64,000 bases of DNA from Pseudodesulfovibrio alkaliphilus (GCF_009729555.1 NZ_WODC01000007.1:62001-126000), one strand, 5' to 3'. Shown: positions 20,264 through 31,502, counted from the stretch's first letter. The notes: generated by a model not told the origin, from the letters alone. Made by a program: numbers and translations.

Positions 20264-22318
20264 ATGTCGTTTAAGGATATCTCGCTTAAATTTAAAATAG
20301 GTGGAAGCGTATGTCTCGTTGTCGCTGTGATTCTTATCACTAATTCGGCGATAGTAATTTCCAAAACACAAACTATCGCGACCAGTGACGCACAAACCAT
20401 TGCCGTCCAAATGGCAAATAGATATGGAAACCAAGTTAGGATCAACATAGAAAAAGCACTCGATGCCAGTGTCTCGACAGCAGCGGTCTTTGAAGGAATG
20501 ATCAAGAACAGAGATATTATCGACCGTAATATCGTTGACGAAATCCAAAGAGCAGTTCTCCTCTCAGATGAAACCTTTTACGGGATTCAATCTTGCTTTG
20601 AGCCTAATGGGCTTGATGGCCGCGATGCTGAATTTCACGCCACAGGCGATCCCATGTGGGAGCACATGGGGGGGGCTTACGGAAATTACTGGTGGCGCGG
20701 AACCAGCGGCTTGGAAGTGGTCAATTTGACCAAGTACGACTATCCTAACACACGCGCATGGTACAAGGACCCCCGCGACAAGAACGGTCCCAACCTGACC
20801 GAACCATATTACACCGAGGTAGCCAAGGTAAACATGGCCACCATTGCTGTTCCGGTCCGGGATAATGGAAAGTTCATCGGCGTCGTCGGCATAGACTTCA
20901 CCCTTGGAGATTTTCAGAGAATGGTCGAAGATATCAAGCCAATGGGGACCGGCCGCGCCTTTATCGTGTCAAACAAGGGCATGATGGTTGCGCATCCTGA
21001 TTCTAACCTGATGAATAAACCTCTCGCTGACTCCCTTAACCCTGAGTATGCACGTCAGATCGTCGCAGACATTGAAAATGGCCGGTCGTTTGTCGGCATG
21101 CTAACCTTCCCCTTGACAGGGGAGGAGTCCTTGTTCGTTTTCGAGCCGATCCTCATCAGCGGAACCGATACCCCATGGTCCATCGGCATTGTCATCCCTA
21201 AGGCAACTGTGCTCGAAAACGCTCGAGAGTACATGTATCTCAGTATTGTCTTGACAATCATCGCCCTACTGATCCTGACAGCAGTGATTTTCTTCATTGT
21301 AAAGACCATTACAGCCCCGTTGTCCAAGATAATTCCATTTGCCCGCGAAATTGCCTCTGGCAATCTCGCGGCCAAGCTTGACATTGACCAAAAGGACGAG
21401 GTTGGCATCATGGCCTCAACATTGTCTGAAATGGGGAGCAATCTCAGGCAAATAATTGGTGAGGTTCGCGAGATGACCAACAGTGTGGCCACGGGAGCCG
21501 GAGAAGTCGCCGCCACTTCACAAATCCTCTCGCAAGGAGCAACAGAACAGGCCGCCTCCATTGAAGAAGTATCTTCAAGTATGGAGGAGATGGCCTCCAA
21601 CATCAGCCAGAACGCCGACAATGCCAGCCAGACTCACAGTCTCGCCAGCGGGGCGGCAAAACAGGCCGAGGATGGTGGCAAAGCTGTTGCCGAAGCCGTG
21701 GAGGCGATGCGCGAGATCGCCGAAAAAATCAGCATCATTGAAGAGATCGCCAGACAGACCAATTTGCTCGCCTTAAACGCGGCCATTGAAGCCGCACGGG
21801 CAGGCGAACACGGCAAGGGCTTCGCGGTTGTTGCTGCGGAGGTCCGTAAACTGGCGGAGCGTTCCGGCATGGCGGCAGGTGAGATCAGCCAATTGGCCAC
21901 GAGTAGTGTCGATGTGGCTGACCGGGCAGGCGAACTGCTTGCCAAGCTCGTACCGGACATCAAGAGGACAGCCGATCTGGTTGCCGAAATCACTGCGGCG
22001 AGCAACGAACAGAATATCGGCGCATCCCAAATCAACAGTGCCATTCAACAGCTTGACAGCGTTGTTCAACAAAATGCTTCAGCTTCGGAGGAGATGTCGT
22101 CCACATCTGATCAGCTTTCCAGTCAGGCCGAGCAGTTGCAGCAGACGGTTTCGTTCTTCAGTCTCGGGAGCGCCCAGCGCGGTCATCAACCTGCCGCGCA
22201 GCCGCCCGTAAAACAGCGGACGCTGCCCAAGCTCCCGACTCCGACCCCCCCCCAACCCATATCAAAGACTGGCGTAGCCCTTGATATGGGCGATAGTTCG
22301 GACTTCGAACGATTTTGA
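20264..22318 (+). CDS. Methyl-accepting chemotaxis protein with dCache sensor
   Basis: This 684-residue receptor has an N-terminal membrane helix (about 10-32), a periplasmic dCache/PDC sensor (about 35-320, with WYKDPRD, VGIDFTL and [14 protein letters not shown] segments), a second membrane helix (about 325-350), a HAMP linker and a cytoplasmic signalling hairpin. The hairpin tip carries [19 protein letters not shown], which binds CheA/CheW. The C-terminal tail ends in DFERF, after a proline-rich linker encoded by a C9 tract (22245-22253). The ligand is unknown; dCache domains often bind amino acids or carboxylates. The ATG follows AAAGGAG. It is a single gene. Confidence 0.93.
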   Translation: MSFKDISLKFKIGGSVCLVVAVILITNSAIVISKTQTIATSDAQTIAVQMANRYGNQVRINIEKALDASVSTAAVFEGMIKNRDIIDRNIVDEIQRAVLLSDETFYGIQSCFEPNGLDGRDAEFHATGDPMWEHMGGAYGNYWWRGTSGLEVVNLTKYDYPNTRAWYKDPRDKNGPNLTEPYYTEVAKVNMATIAVPVRDNGKFIGVVGIDFTLGDFQRMVEDIKPMGTGRAFIVSNKGMMVAHPDSNLMNKPLADSLNPEYARQIVADIENGRSFVGMLTFPLTGEESLFVFEPILISGTDTPWSIGIVIPKATVLENAREYMYLSIVLTIIALLILTAVIFFIVKTITAPLSKIIPFAREIASGNLAAKLDIDQKDEVGIMASTLSEMGSNLRQIIGEVREMTNSVATGAGEVAATSQILSQGATEQAASIEEVSSSMEEMASNISQNADNASQTHSLASGAAKQAEDGGKAVAEAVEAMREIAEKISIIEEIARQTNLLALNAAIEAARAGEHGKGFAVVAAEVRKLAERSGMAAGEISQLATSSVDVADRAGELLAKLVPDIKRTADLVAEITAASNEQNIGASQINSAIQQLDSVVQQNASASEEMSSTSDQLSSQAEQLQQTVSFFSLGSAQRGHQPAAQPPVKQRTLPKLPTPTPPQPISKTGVALDMGDSSDFERF

Positions 22319-22384
22319 TCTGATGCAGTGACAAAGCATTGCGCAAGCCTTTTCTCTGGCGGAGAAGGCCGGTGGAAGGACAAT

Positions 22385-22455
22385 CCCCCATATCCGGGGG
22401 GCAGATAAATTGAGCCGACAGGCATCGCCCTCGGGAGTGGTATCTCCCGAGGGCG
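22385..22455. repeat. Two inverted repeats between convergent genes
   Basis: A short C5/G5 hairpin (22385-22389 with 22396-22400) and a perfect 12-bp hairpin (22426-22437 with 22444-22455, 6-base loop) lie between the chemoreceptor stop and the converging transporter gene. Neither has a T-run, so termination is only a guess from position. Confidence 0.45.
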
Positions 22456-22580
22456 GTGTGCGACATCCCGAATAAGGCCACGTAGTCCGTAAACCAGTCC
22501 ACCTGAAAATCACCGTAAAGGTTTCCGAAGGACCGGGACAACCTCTCATGCCGTGCAAGCCATGGCCTGGCCTGGCGACA

Positions 22581-23468
22581 TCATCCTCTACGGGTTGCCA
22601 GTACCACGCCAGAGAAAATCAGTACGAACCCAAGGCCATGCCAGAGTGAGATGGGCTGGCCCAGCAAGAGATAGGCGGCAAGACCGCTGAAAACCGGCGT
22701 CAGGTATTGAAACAAAGACGCCGTCCCCGGCCCGATAAGCGAAACCGCTGAACTCCAAAGAAAAAATGCGGCAAGGGATGCTCCCAGCCCGGTATAGATG
22801 GCAGCGCCAACGATGCCCGGGGTCAATTCCCAGGCAGGCTGGAATCCCTGCTCAATGATGGCCGCCGGGATCAGCGGGATCACACCGATGAGAAATGTCA
22901 CGCCAAGATACGTGAGTTGACTGACCTGCTGGGAACGCCGCTTGATAAGGATGCTGTAGACGGCCCAGAGCAACCCGGCCAGCAGCATGGTCAGGTCCCC
23001 TGATCGGAAATTCAGTTCGCGCAGCACGTTAAGATCGCCCCTGGTGGCGATGGCGACCATGCCGCAGATGGCCACCAATAGGCCCAACCACCTGAACGCG
23101 CTTATTCTTTCACCCAAAAACAAGCGGGAGAGCAACACGACGAAGACCGGGGTAGTTCCCGCCAGCAGTGCCAGGTTGATCGTGTCGGTGGTCCTGGCGC
23201 TCATGTAGATGAGGGTGTTGAAGATCGTTACCCCGGTCAGAGCCGATGCACACAGCGGCAGCATGTTCTCGCGTATGGCTGACCATTCCCGCAGCATCCG
23301 CCTAACGACAAAGGGCAGAAAAAACACCGTAGCCGTACTCCAGCGCAGGGCAGCCAGGGTGATGGGCGGCAGATCGTCCACAAAGCCGCTGGCAATGACG
23401 AAATTGCCGGACCAGATGATGACTGCGAGCAGGGCGTGAAGAAATCCAAGAGAGCGTGGCTGCAACAT
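22581..23468 (-). CDS. EamA-family (DMT) transporter
   Basis: The 295-residue protein has ten predicted membrane helices in two EamA repeats, as in drug/metabolite exporters such as RhaT- and YdcZ-like carriers. The start of repeat one (ALLAVIIWSGNFV) and of repeat two (LLAGLLWAVYSILIKR) are typical. The substrate is not predictable. The ATG at 23468 gives the normal family N-terminus (MLQPRSLGFLHALLAVI); an in-frame ATG at 23585 would add 39 polar residues not typical of the family. A good GAGGAGG site with ATG exists in another frame further upstream but leads to no recognisable protein. Confidence 0.85.
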   Translation of the reverse strand: MLQPRSLGFLHALLAVIIWSGNFVIASGFVDDLPPITLAALRWSTATVFFLPFVVRRMLREWSAIRENMLPLCASALTGVTIFNTLIYMSARTTDTINLALLAGTTPVFVVLLSRLFLGERISAFRWLGLLVAICGMVAIATRGDLNVLRELNFRSGDLTMLLAGLLWAVYSILIKRRSQQVSQLTYLGVTFLIGVIPLIPAAIIEQGFQPAWELTPGIVGAAIYTGLGASLAAFFLWSSAVSLIGPGTASLFQYLTPVFSGLAAYLLLGQPISLWHGLGFVLIFSGVVLATRRG

Positions 23469-23651
23469 GATGGCCGAGTGATAGGGAATCCCCGAATAGA
23501 TGGCAAGGGGGAATGCTTGTGGACGGCTTGCTTTTCCTGCTCCACGATAAACATCGCGCCTCCTCGCTGGATAATGCGTGGTCATCGTGTACAGTTTTAG
23601 TGCTTTTATTCGGCTCGTTGGTTAATGCTAAAGAATGATGAAGAGCTGAAT

Positions 23652-23680
23652 TGTCGTGTATCGGACTTTGTTTTATAATG
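23652..23680 (+). promoter_or_regulatory. Strong sigma-70 promoter in the gap before the 28-residue miniprotein
   Basis: TTGTCG (23652-23657) and a perfect TATAAT (23675-23680) are spaced by 17 bases on the plus strand. No large gene follows; the next supported gene is the miniprotein at 23991, giving a leader of about 300 bases. Confidence 0.55.
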
Positions 23681-23990
23681 TTAAATGATCAATGGTTATG
23701 GATGAAATTATTTCATACGTCACAGGTATGTAATGCGCGTGGCGTTACGATTGGTGGTTTTGATATGGGAGCTCGCGATTGCCATGGAATAATATGGTTA
23801 TTACACTTGTCTTTGTGAAAAAAGGGGCATACGGTTTTTGTAGGATAGGACACAGTGGTCATATGAACAATTGTCGATTCGTTGTGAAAACTTCAACCGT
23901 CAAGGAGGGCTGTGGGGCGGGTCGGCGAAGGTGGCCAAGGTCTGTTGTTTGTTGAATCAGTATGAGTATCAAATCGATAGGAGGATTCCC
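23681..23990 (+). other. Roughly 310-base leader or small-RNA region
   Basis: This AT-rich stretch lies between a strong promoter and the miniprotein start. It holds several very short open frames, including an 11-codon frame ending at the TAA around 23731 that overlaps the ATG of a 19-residue hydrophobic frame (23733-23792). Neither has a clear ribosome-binding site. It could be a regulatory leader, a small RNA, or simply a spacer. Confidence 0.3.
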
Positions 23991-24077
23991 GTGGATTACA
24001 TTCTGCCTTGTGGGTTGTTGGTGGCAGTGGTGGCTTTCGGTGTTTTCTTTTTTTTGAAGCAGGGATCCAAGAAATGA
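23991..24077 (+). CDS. 28-residue single-helix membrane miniprotein
   Basis: The GTG at 23991 is preceded by a near-perfect ribosome-binding site (ATAGGAGGA) with 6-base spacing. The frame encodes one hydrophobic helix (LPCGLLVAVVAFGVFFFL) and a basic tail (KQGSKK), then a stop and a terminator 24 bases later. This layout matches small membrane subunits such as CydX or KdpF types, but I do not recognise the family, and no large partner is adjacent. The upstream frame is open to 23871, but nothing there looks like a start. The promoter, strong ribosome-binding site, helix and terminator together argue that it is a real gene. Confidence 0.6.
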   Translation: MDYILPCGLLVAVVAFGVFFFLKQGSKK

Positions 24078-24101
24078 TGCGGCAAGGACATCCTTGAACC
24101 G

Positions 24102-24139
24102 AAACCGCCGCCTCGCAGATCATGTGGGGCGGCGGTTTT
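24102..24139. terminator. Terminator between the miniprotein and SulP genes
   Basis: An 11-bp stem AAACCGCCGCC/GGCGGCGGTTT (24102-24112 with 24128-24138) ends in TTTT on the plus strand and in AAA read as T on the minus strand. It probably stops both the miniprotein transcript and the converging SulP transcript. Confidence 0.75.
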
Positions 24140-24160
24140 GATTGATGGTCAGGGTGCGAG

Positions 24161-25831
24161 TCAGGCGGTGATCCCTCTGTCTGCCACGATCTTGGAAACA
24201 GCGGCAGAAAAGTCGGGAAAGATATTATCCTCGCCGACGAAGGCTTCGGTGCCCATGCGCCGCATCACAAGACGGGTTCGATCGTTCACGCCCGAAAGCA
24301 TGACGAGAATGCCGAGGGATCTGGCCCGCCGAATGACCGTTTCCAGGGCTTCCAGGCCGCTTGCGTCCATCACGGGTACATTGCGCATGCACAAAACGAG
24401 AATTTTTGGCCTTTTGCGAGTGAAATTGAGAACGTCCACGAAACGCTGGGCAAAGCCGAAGAAAAGCGGGCCGTTGACCTCGTAGACCACCACCTGCTCG
24501 TTGCCGCTCAGTTCGTCGTGGGTTTCTTCTTCGGGTAGGCCGGAGTCGATGTCCGTGATGTCCGAAAGTTCGCTCATGCGCTTCATGAAAAGCAGCGCGG
24601 CCAGGACCACTCCCACCTGCACAGCCACCGTGATGTCCACGAAAACCGTCAGCCCGAAGGCGATGATCATAACGCTTGAATCGGACTTTGGAGCCCGGAG
24701 CAGACGGCGGACCTTGTGCAGTTCGGACATGTCCCAGGCCACGATCATCAGCACGGCCGAGAGGCTGGCCAGCGGAATCCGCGAGGCCAGCGGCGTACAG
24801 ACCAGGATGAAAAGGAGCACGGTCAGCGCGTGGATGATGCCGGAAACTGGAGAGTAGGCACCGGAGCGGATGTTGGTGGCGGTGCGGGCAATGGCTCCGG
24901 TGGCCGGGAGTCCACCGAAGAGGGCGCAGCCGATGTTGGCCACGCCCTGGGCCACCAGTTCAGTGGAGGGGTTGTGTTTGTCGCCGCTCATGCCGTCGGC
25001 CACCGTTGCGCTGAGCAGGGATTCGATGCCGGCCAGCAGGGCGATGGTCAGGGCGTCGGGCAGAATGTCGGCCAAGCTGAAGTCGAAATTCCAAAACGGC
25101 GTCATTGACGGCAGGGATGAGGGGATGCCGCCAAAGCGGCTGCCGATGGTCTCGGTGTCGATGTTGAACGCGAAGCAGGCCAGGGAGGCCAAGACAATGC
25201 CCACGATGGGGGCCGGGATGCGAGGCGAATAGCGTCGCACGGCCAACATGCAGCCCATTGTCAGTACGCCGATACCCAAGGTCGGCAGATGCAGCGTGGC
25301 GACGTTGTCGAAGCAGGCCCTGGCGATTTCCACGACCCCCGAGGGCGAGGCGGGGAAAGTGAAGCCGAAGAAATCCTTGATTTGGGTGATGAAAATGATG
25401 GTGCCGATGCCTGTGGTGAACCCAGCCGTGACCGGATAGGGGATATACTGGAGCAGGCGGCCCAGGCCGAACAGGCCCATGACAACCAGGATAAGCCCGG
25501 CCAGGATGGTGGCGACCACGAGCCCTTCATAGCCGTGGCGGGCAATGACGCCGGAGATGATGACAACAAAGGCTCCGGTGGGCCCGCCGATCTGGAAGCG
25601 GGTGCCGCCAATGGCAGAAATGATGAATCCGGCGATAATGGCTGTTGCCAGCCCGGCCTGGGGCGTGGCCCCAGAGGCGATGGCAAAGGCCATGGCCAGC
25701 GGCAGGGCGACGATGCCCACGGTTACGCCCGCGGCAACGTCCCTGCGCACTCCGGCCATAGGGTAGCCGTCTTTCAGGGATGAAAAAAGGGTCGGGAGAC
25801 CATAACCACATTTCTTGATGTACGATACCAT
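24161..25831 (-). CDS. SulP-family inorganic anion transporter with STAS domain
   Basis: This 556-residue membrane protein has the SulP transport domain (about 25-410; AAGVTVGIVALPLAMAFAIASG is the family start) followed by a cytoplasmic STAS domain (about 440-550; LVLCMRNVPVMDASGLEAL). SulP proteins move sulfate, bicarbonate, chloride or carboxylates, usually coupled to Na+ or H+. In a sulfate reducer sulfate uptake is a plausible job, but bicarbonate is equally possible. The frame is open back to 26044; the ATG at 25831 gives the proper N-terminus and has GGAG 9 bases upstream. Confidence 0.88.
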   Translation of the reverse strand: MVSYIKKCGYGLPTLFSSLKDGYPMAGVRRDVAAGVTVGIVALPLAMAFAIASGATPQAGLATAIIAGFIISAIGGTRFQIGGPTGAFVVIISGVIARHGYEGLVVATILAGLILVVMGLFGLGRLLQYIPYPVTAGFTTGIGTIIFITQIKDFFGFTFPASPSGVVEIARACFDNVATLHLPTLGIGVLTMGCMLAVRRYSPRIPAPIVGIVLASLACFAFNIDTETIGSRFGGIPSSLPSMTPFWNFDFSLADILPDALTIALLAGIESLLSATVADGMSGDKHNPSTELVAQGVANIGCALFGGLPATGAIARTATNIRSGAYSPVSGIIHALTVLLFILVCTPLASRIPLASLSAVLMIVAWDMSELHKVRRLLRAPKSDSSVMIIAFGLTVFVDITVAVQVGVVLAALLFMKRMSELSDITDIDSGLPEEETHDELSGNEQVVVYEVNGPLFFGFAQRFVDVLNFTRKRPKILVLCMRNVPVMDASGLEALETVIRRARSLGILVMLSGVNDRTRLVMRRMGTEAFVGEDNIFPDFSAAVSKIVADRGITA

Positions 25832-26002
25832 TGAGAAAACTCCATTACGGTGATCTCTCCGTGGGGCACAGTCGGTGGTTTTGGAAAGAAACCAGAGGCT
25901 GGAGGCTCGCGCGGAACAGCGAGTTAGACCGCTCAATGACAGAAAAGTCAACCCAAAAAAGGATATTGAAAATTGATCGATTGGGCCGGGTTTACACAAT
26001 AA

Positions 26003-26041
26003 TAAAAAAAGGACTTCGGGCTGCTGCCGGAAGTCCTTTTT
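26003..26041 (-). terminator. Rho-independent terminator after tRNA-Ser
   Basis: On the minus strand a 12-bp stem (arms around 26041-26030 and 26018-26007) is followed by a run of T (A at 26004-26010 on the plus strand). It begins within 10 bases of the tRNA CCA end. Confidence 0.85.
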
Positions 26042-26048
26042 CATTCAG

Positions 26049-26144
26049 TGGCGGAGAGGGTGGGATTCGAACCCACGTACGGGCTGTTAACCCGTAACTC
26101 GATTTCGAGTCGAGCGCGTTACGGCCGGACTTCGCTACCTCTCC
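26049..26144 (-). tRNA. tRNA-Ser (anticodon CGA)
   Basis: The minus strand folds into a 96-base class II tRNA including the encoded CCA. The acceptor stem is GGAGAGG with CCTCTCC, the discriminator base is G, and the T-arm contains GGTTCGAATCC. The anticodon stem CTCGA/TCGAG encloses loop CTCGAAA, giving anticodon CGA for the serine codon UCG. A long variable arm is present, as expected for serine. Its own terminator follows directly. Confidence 0.96.
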
Positions 26145-26194
26145 GTTTGTGACGGCGCGAGTGCGCCGACGTGGAAACGGGTTATAAACAGACT

Positions 26195-26230
26195 CGGCGC
26201 GACTGGCAAGAGGTTTTGCCAATCGCGCCG
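26195..26230. repeat. 15-bp inverted repeat upstream of tRNA-Ser and downstream of tadA
   Basis: Arms 26195-26209 and 26216-26230 pair with a single mismatch around a 6-base loop. It lies between the tadA stop and the tRNA on the minus strand, so it may terminate the purQ-tadA transcript, though no clear T-run follows. Confidence 0.45.
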
Positions 26231-26423
26231 AACCGCTTGGGAATGCTGCCGCCGGAATCGAGGTGCAGGCGACAGGGTCGAGGTCCGCCCGTATCAGGGG
26301 TGAAGCGGACACACTGGGGTTCAACACCCCTTTCATAGCACGAATGAAATTATTGTAAAGAAAATCAGTTATTTCAGATCGTCGTGGTGGGGAATTGACA
26401 ACGCGGGCAAGGGAGGGCACGGA

Positions 26424-26912
26424 TCAACTCTTTCTTCTTTCAAGGAAAAATCGCTTGAGCAGGGCGGAGCATTCTTCGGCCATTACCCCTTGGACAGTCC
26501 ACATGCGATGATTGGCAAAAGGCAGGGCGCGACCGTCGAGGTTGGAGAGCACGGCACCTGCACGGGGGTCAAGGGCGCCCATGATCACACCGGAAACCCG
26601 GGCGTGGAGCAGGGCGCCGGTACACATCAGGCACGGCTCCAGGGTCACGGCCAGAATGGTGCCGGGCAAGCGGTAGTTGCCAAGGAGAGCCGCAGCCTGA
26701 CGCAGGCAAAGGATTTCCGCGTGGGCTGTGGGATCATTCAGGACAATGGGTCGGTTGTGCGCCTTGGCAAGCAGGGTGCCGTCCGGGGCGAACAGGGCGG
26801 CCCCCACGGGCGATTCGCCTTCGCGGGCCGCAGCACATGCCTCGGCAAAGGCCGCTTCCATGAGTGAGCGCCACGTTGTCCCGGCGGGCGGATCGGGCAC
26901 TGCAAAGGACAT
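26424..26912 (-). CDS. tadA: tRNA-specific adenosine-34 deaminase TadA
   Basis: The 162-residue zinc deaminase converts A34 to inosine in tRNA-Arg(ACG). The metal and catalytic motif is complete: TAHAEI (histidine ligand plus catalytic glutamate) and EPCLMCTGALLHARV (two cysteine ligands). ARVSGVIMGALDPRAG is also typical. The ATG at 26912 begins 3 bases after the purQ stop, so the gene is cotranscribed with purQ. Confidence 0.93.
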   Translation of the reverse strand: MSFAVPDPPAGTTWRSLMEAAFAEACAAAREGESPVGAALFAPDGTLLAKAHNRPIVLNDPTAHAEILCLRQAAALLGNYRLPGTILAVTLEPCLMCTGALLHARVSGVIMGALDPRAGAVLSNLDGRALPFANHRMWTVQGVMAEECSALLKRFFLERRKS

Positions 26913-26915
26913 TGA

Positions 26916-27731
26916 CTACCTGTCGTGAAGATGGCGAACGCCCGCTTCCAAAAGCGCTAGCCCCAGCGGGATGGCGGGATCAGTGCCGCGAGTCCAGGAG
27001 GGGTGGTTGGTCGGGTGGTTGTAGGCCTCGGGATGGGGCATCAGGCCAAGGATACGGCCCGACGGATCGGTCAAACCGGCCACGCCCAGGGGGGAACCGT
27101 TGGGGTTGGCGGGATATTCCTGGGTCGGCTCGCCCGTGGAAGGGCTCACGTACTGGACGGCCACGAGGTTGCTGTCGAGAATAGCCTGGAAGGTGGCGTC
27201 GTCCATGGGGATGATCTTGCCCTCGCCGTGACGCACGGGCATGTCGATGAGATCAATACCTTTAGTGAAGACGCAAGGCGAAGCCGGATTGGTCCGCAGA
27301 CGCACCCAGCGATCCTCAAATCTCCCGGAATCATTGTGGGAGAGGGATACCTGACGCTCGAAATAGCGGCCGCCCACAGCCGGGAGCAGACCGAGCTTGC
27401 ACAAAAGCTGAAAGCCGTTGCAGATGCCGAGGAGGATACCGCCGGAATTGAAAAAGGTCTTGAGCTGGTCAAGAACCGGCGAGCCGTCGGCGGCGTTGGC
27501 CCAGCGCCAGCGCAGGGCTGCTGCCTGGGCCGCGCCCAGGTCGTCGCCGTCGAGAAAACCGCCGGGGCAGAGGAGGTAGTTGTAGCTGTCCATGCGTACA
27601 TGCCCGGCCACGAGATCAGAGAAATAGACGATGTCGGCGTTGTCTGCGCCGGCGGCTTTCAATGCGTAAGCGGACTCGTTTTCGCAGTTTGTGCCGTATC
27701 CCGTGATAACGAGGGCGTTGACGCGAGCCAT
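26916..27731 (-). CDS. purQ: Phosphoribosylformylglycinamidine synthase, glutaminase subunit PurQ
   Basis: This 271-residue class I glutamine amidotransferase supplies ammonia for step four of purine synthesis, working with PurL, which is not in this window. The nucleophile elbow is GICNGFQLLCKLG and the catalytic histidine lies in MPHPEAYNHP. It is longer than the 225-residue Bacillus form. The open frame reaches back to 28016, over the divergent pyrG gene, but the ATG at 27731 has AGGAGAA upstream and starts at the family N-terminus. It is divergent from pyrG and is followed by tadA. Confidence 0.92.
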   Translation of the reverse strand: MARVNALVITGYGTNCENESAYALKAAGADNADIVYFSDLVAGHVRMDSYNYLLCPGGFLDGDDLGAAQAAALRWRWANAADGSPVLDQLKTFFNSGGILLGICNGFQLLCKLGLLPAVGGRYFERQVSLSHNDSGRFEDRWVRLRTNPASPCVFTKGIDLIDMPVRHGEGKIIPMDDATFQAILDSNLVAVQYVSPSTGEPTQEYPANPNGSPLGVAGLTDPSGRILGLMPHPEAYNHPTNHPSWTRGTDPAIPLGLALLEAGVRHLHDR

Positions 27732-27753
27732 GAAATTCTCCTCTTGCTGTTGA

Positions 27754-29547
<1,794 letters not shown>

Positions 29548-30357
29548 TTGACTATCAGAGATCTTTATGGGGCCAGCCGGTCCGGCCCCTTTGTCCTGGC
29601 CGGGCCGTGCGTCATCGAAAGCAGGGAGATCACCCTGAGGACGGCGACCGCCCTTGCCGCCGTGGCCTCGCGTCTTGCACTGCCCCTGGTCTTCAAGAGT
29701 TCCTTTGACAAGGCTAACCGTACGGCTGTGACAAGCTTTCGCGGACCAGGCATGGAAGAAGGGCTGGCCATTCTGGCTGAAGTCAAAGACGAGACAGGTC
29801 TGCCCATTGTCACCGACATCCACAGCCCCGAACAGGCGGCAAGGGTGGCCGAGGTGGCGGACGTGCTCCAGATCCCCGCTTTCCTCTGTCGACAGACCGA
29901 CCTTCTGGTGGCTGCGGCCAAGACAGGGTGCATCGTCAACATCAAGAAAGGCCAGTTTCTCGCTCCCTGGGACATGAAAAACGCCGTGGACAAGGTCCGC
30001 GCCTCGGGCAACGAACATATCTGGCTGACCGAGCGGGGCTCCACCTACGGCTACAACAATCTGGTGGTGGACATGCGCGCTATCCCCGAAATGCGCAAAT
30101 TCGATGTGCCCGTGATCTTCGACGCCACCCATTCTGTGCAATTGCCGGGCGGCTTGGGCGCGGCCTCGGGGGGACAGCGCGAATATGTGCCCGTGCTGGC
30201 TTCTGCGGCCGTGGCCGCGGGAGCGGACGGTATCTTTCTCGAAACCCATCCAGACCCGGACACCGCCCTGTGTGACGGCCCCAACAGTCTGCCTCTGGAT
30301 CGCGTGGAACTTCTGCTGCGTCGGCTCAAGGCCATATGGGAGCTGGCCGATGCGTGA
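29548..30357 (+). CDS. kdsA: 3-deoxy-8-phosphooctulonate (Kdo-8-P) synthase
   Basis: This 269-residue enzyme condenses phosphoenolpyruvate with arabinose-5-phosphate to give Kdo-8-phosphate for the LPS inner core. Family motifs are [29 protein letters not shown] and [11 protein letters not shown]. The gene starts with TTG directly after the pyrG TAG, with AAGGA upstream, and overlaps kdsC by 8 bases. The cysteine or asparagine that separates metal-dependent from metal-independent forms is in the first beta strand; here AGPCVIES favours the metal-dependent class, though this is an inference. Confidence 0.94.
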   Translation: MTIRDLYGASRSGPFVLAGPCVIESREITLRTATALAAVASRLALPLVFKSSFDKANRTAVTSFRGPGMEEGLAILAEVKDETGLPIVTDIHSPEQAARVAEVADVLQIPAFLCRQTDLLVAAAKTGCIVNIKKGQFLAPWDMKNAVDKVRASGNEHIWLTERGSTYGYNNLVVDMRAIPEMRKFDVPVIFDATHSVQLPGGLGAASGGQREYVPVLASAAVAAGADGIFLETHPDPDTALCDGPNSLPLDRVELLLRRLKAIWELADA

Positions 30358-30877
30358 TGGCGTCATGGAGCGTGCCAGCCGCATCCGCCTGCTGGTGCTT
30401 GACGTGGACGGCGTGCTGACCGACGGCGGGCTCTACTATGGCGCCGAAGGAATGGTCATGAAACGGTTCAACGTCCAGGACGGATTCGGCATCAAGCTGG
30501 CCCAGTCCGTGGGTGTTGAGGTGGGGGTCATCACCGGCCTGGACCAGCCCCCGGTGGCCAGCCGGATCAGGGAACTGGGCATCACCCACTACTACCCAGG
30601 AAACCATGACAAACTGCCACATTTCCTCGAGATATGCGAGAAGGCCGGTGTTGAAACGTCCGAAGCCGCCTTCATGGGCGACGACTGGATTGATCTCGCG
30701 GTCATGCGCGAAGCCGGGCTGGCCTTGAGTGTGCCCAATGCCATGCCCGAGGTGCTTGAGGCAGCCCACTGGGTGTCGGTCCGTCCCGGCGGACATGGGG
30801 CTGTCCGCGAGGCCGTCGCCTTGATCCTGCGCGCCAGAGGACTCGAGGACAGCACACTGAAGCAGTGGGCAGGGTAG
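30350..30877 (+). CDS. kdsC: Kdo-8-phosphate phosphatase, HAD family
   Basis: The 175-residue HAD phosphatase removes phosphate from Kdo-8-P. Motif I is [14 protein letters not shown] with the nucleophile aspartate, and motif IV is [14 protein letters not shown]. There is no cap domain, as expected for the tetrameric KdsC. The ATG at 30350, inside the end of kdsA, has GGGAG 7 bases upstream and is preferred over an in-frame ATG at 30365. The lptC ATG follows the stop directly. Confidence 0.92.
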   Translation: MRDGVMERASRIRLLVLDVDGVLTDGGLYYGAEGMVMKRFNVQDGFGIKLAQSVGVEVGVITGLDQPPVASRIRELGITHYYPGNHDKLPHFLEICEKAGVETSEAAFMGDDWIDLAVMREAGLALSVPNAMPEVLEAAHWVSVRPGGHGAVREAVALILRARGLEDSTLKQWAG

Positions 30878-31498
30878 ATGAAAGGGCGTCCCGGATTATT
30901 GCTCATCACGATTTTTCTGGTCGGTCTGCTGGCGGGCATTGTCATCAAGGCCGCCTTCTTCACCGAGCAGATCGTTGAGCCAACGACCGTCCAGCCTGTG
31001 ACGGAAAAATCCCGGACCCAACTGCTTGACGAGGCCGATATTACAGCCGAGGACATTGAGCTGGTGCAAGGCAAAAAAGGGGCAATGACCTGGAAGCTGC
31101 TGGCCACCGAGGCCAAATACAACCAGGAACGCAAGCTGGTGGGCGTGACCCGGCCACAGCTCTCCGCCTATTTCGGCGAGGAGCGTCAAGAGGTGTACGT
31201 CAAGGCCGACAGGGGAGAGGTGGATCAGCCCAACGACAACCTGACCCTGTTCGACAACGTCACCGGGCGGTTCGGGGTCATGGCCCTCGACGCGGCGCAT
31301 CTTGATTATGTAGGGGCCATAGACAAGGTGTATCTCAAGGGGGGCGTGACCGTACGCCGCCCGGACATGACGCTCACGGCAGCAGCCGTGGAGATAGACA
31401 TGGTCAGCCTCGACCTCAAGGCGGCCGGCGGCGTCGAGGCGCTGTTCGCGCCCAAGGGATTTGACACGAGTCCGTTTCAGGACCAGGGCAGGGAGTAA
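30878..31498 (+). CDS. lptC: LPS export protein LptC
   Basis: This 206-residue protein has a single N-terminal membrane anchor (GLLLITIFLVGLLAGIVIKAAFF, in part) and a periplasmic beta-jellyroll with the LptC/OstA pattern (ATEAKYNQERKLVGVTRPQL, DNLTLFDNVTG). It takes LPS from the LptBFG pump and passes it to LptA. The ATG abuts the kdsC stop. Position between kdsC and lptA supports the call; sequence alone is weakly conserved in this family. Confidence 0.85.
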   Translation: MKGRPGLLLITIFLVGLLAGIVIKAAFFTEQIVEPTTVQPVTEKSRTQLLDEADITAEDIELVQGKKGAMTWKLLATEAKYNQERKLVGVTRPQLSAYFGEERQEVYVKADRGEVDQPNDNLTLFDNVTGRFGVMALDAAHLDYVGAIDKVYLKGGVTVRRPDMTLTAAAVEIDMVSLDLKAAGGVEALFAPKGFDTSPFQDQGRE

Positions 31499-31502
31499 GC
31501 AT

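Noticed and set aside
19948-20505. A 185-codon minus-strand frame spanning the gap before the first chemoreceptor
   Set aside because: It overlaps the certain chemoreceptor start, begins inside it, and shows no known domain or good ribosome-binding site.
23237-23554. ATG with a good GAGGAGG site upstream of the EamA gene in another frame
   Set aside because: The 105-codon frame overlaps the transporter helices out of frame and encodes no recognisable protein; the EamA N-terminus is complete without it.
23962-24057. A tryptophan-rich 31-residue frame overlapping the 28-residue miniprotein
   Set aside because: It lacks the strong ribosome-binding site that serves the GTG at 23991 and is probably the out-of-frame image of the same helix.
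26049-26144. tRNA-Ser as an integration site for a mobile element
   Set aside because: No integrase gene and no repeat of the tRNA 3' end is seen nearby; flanking genes are housekeeping genes.
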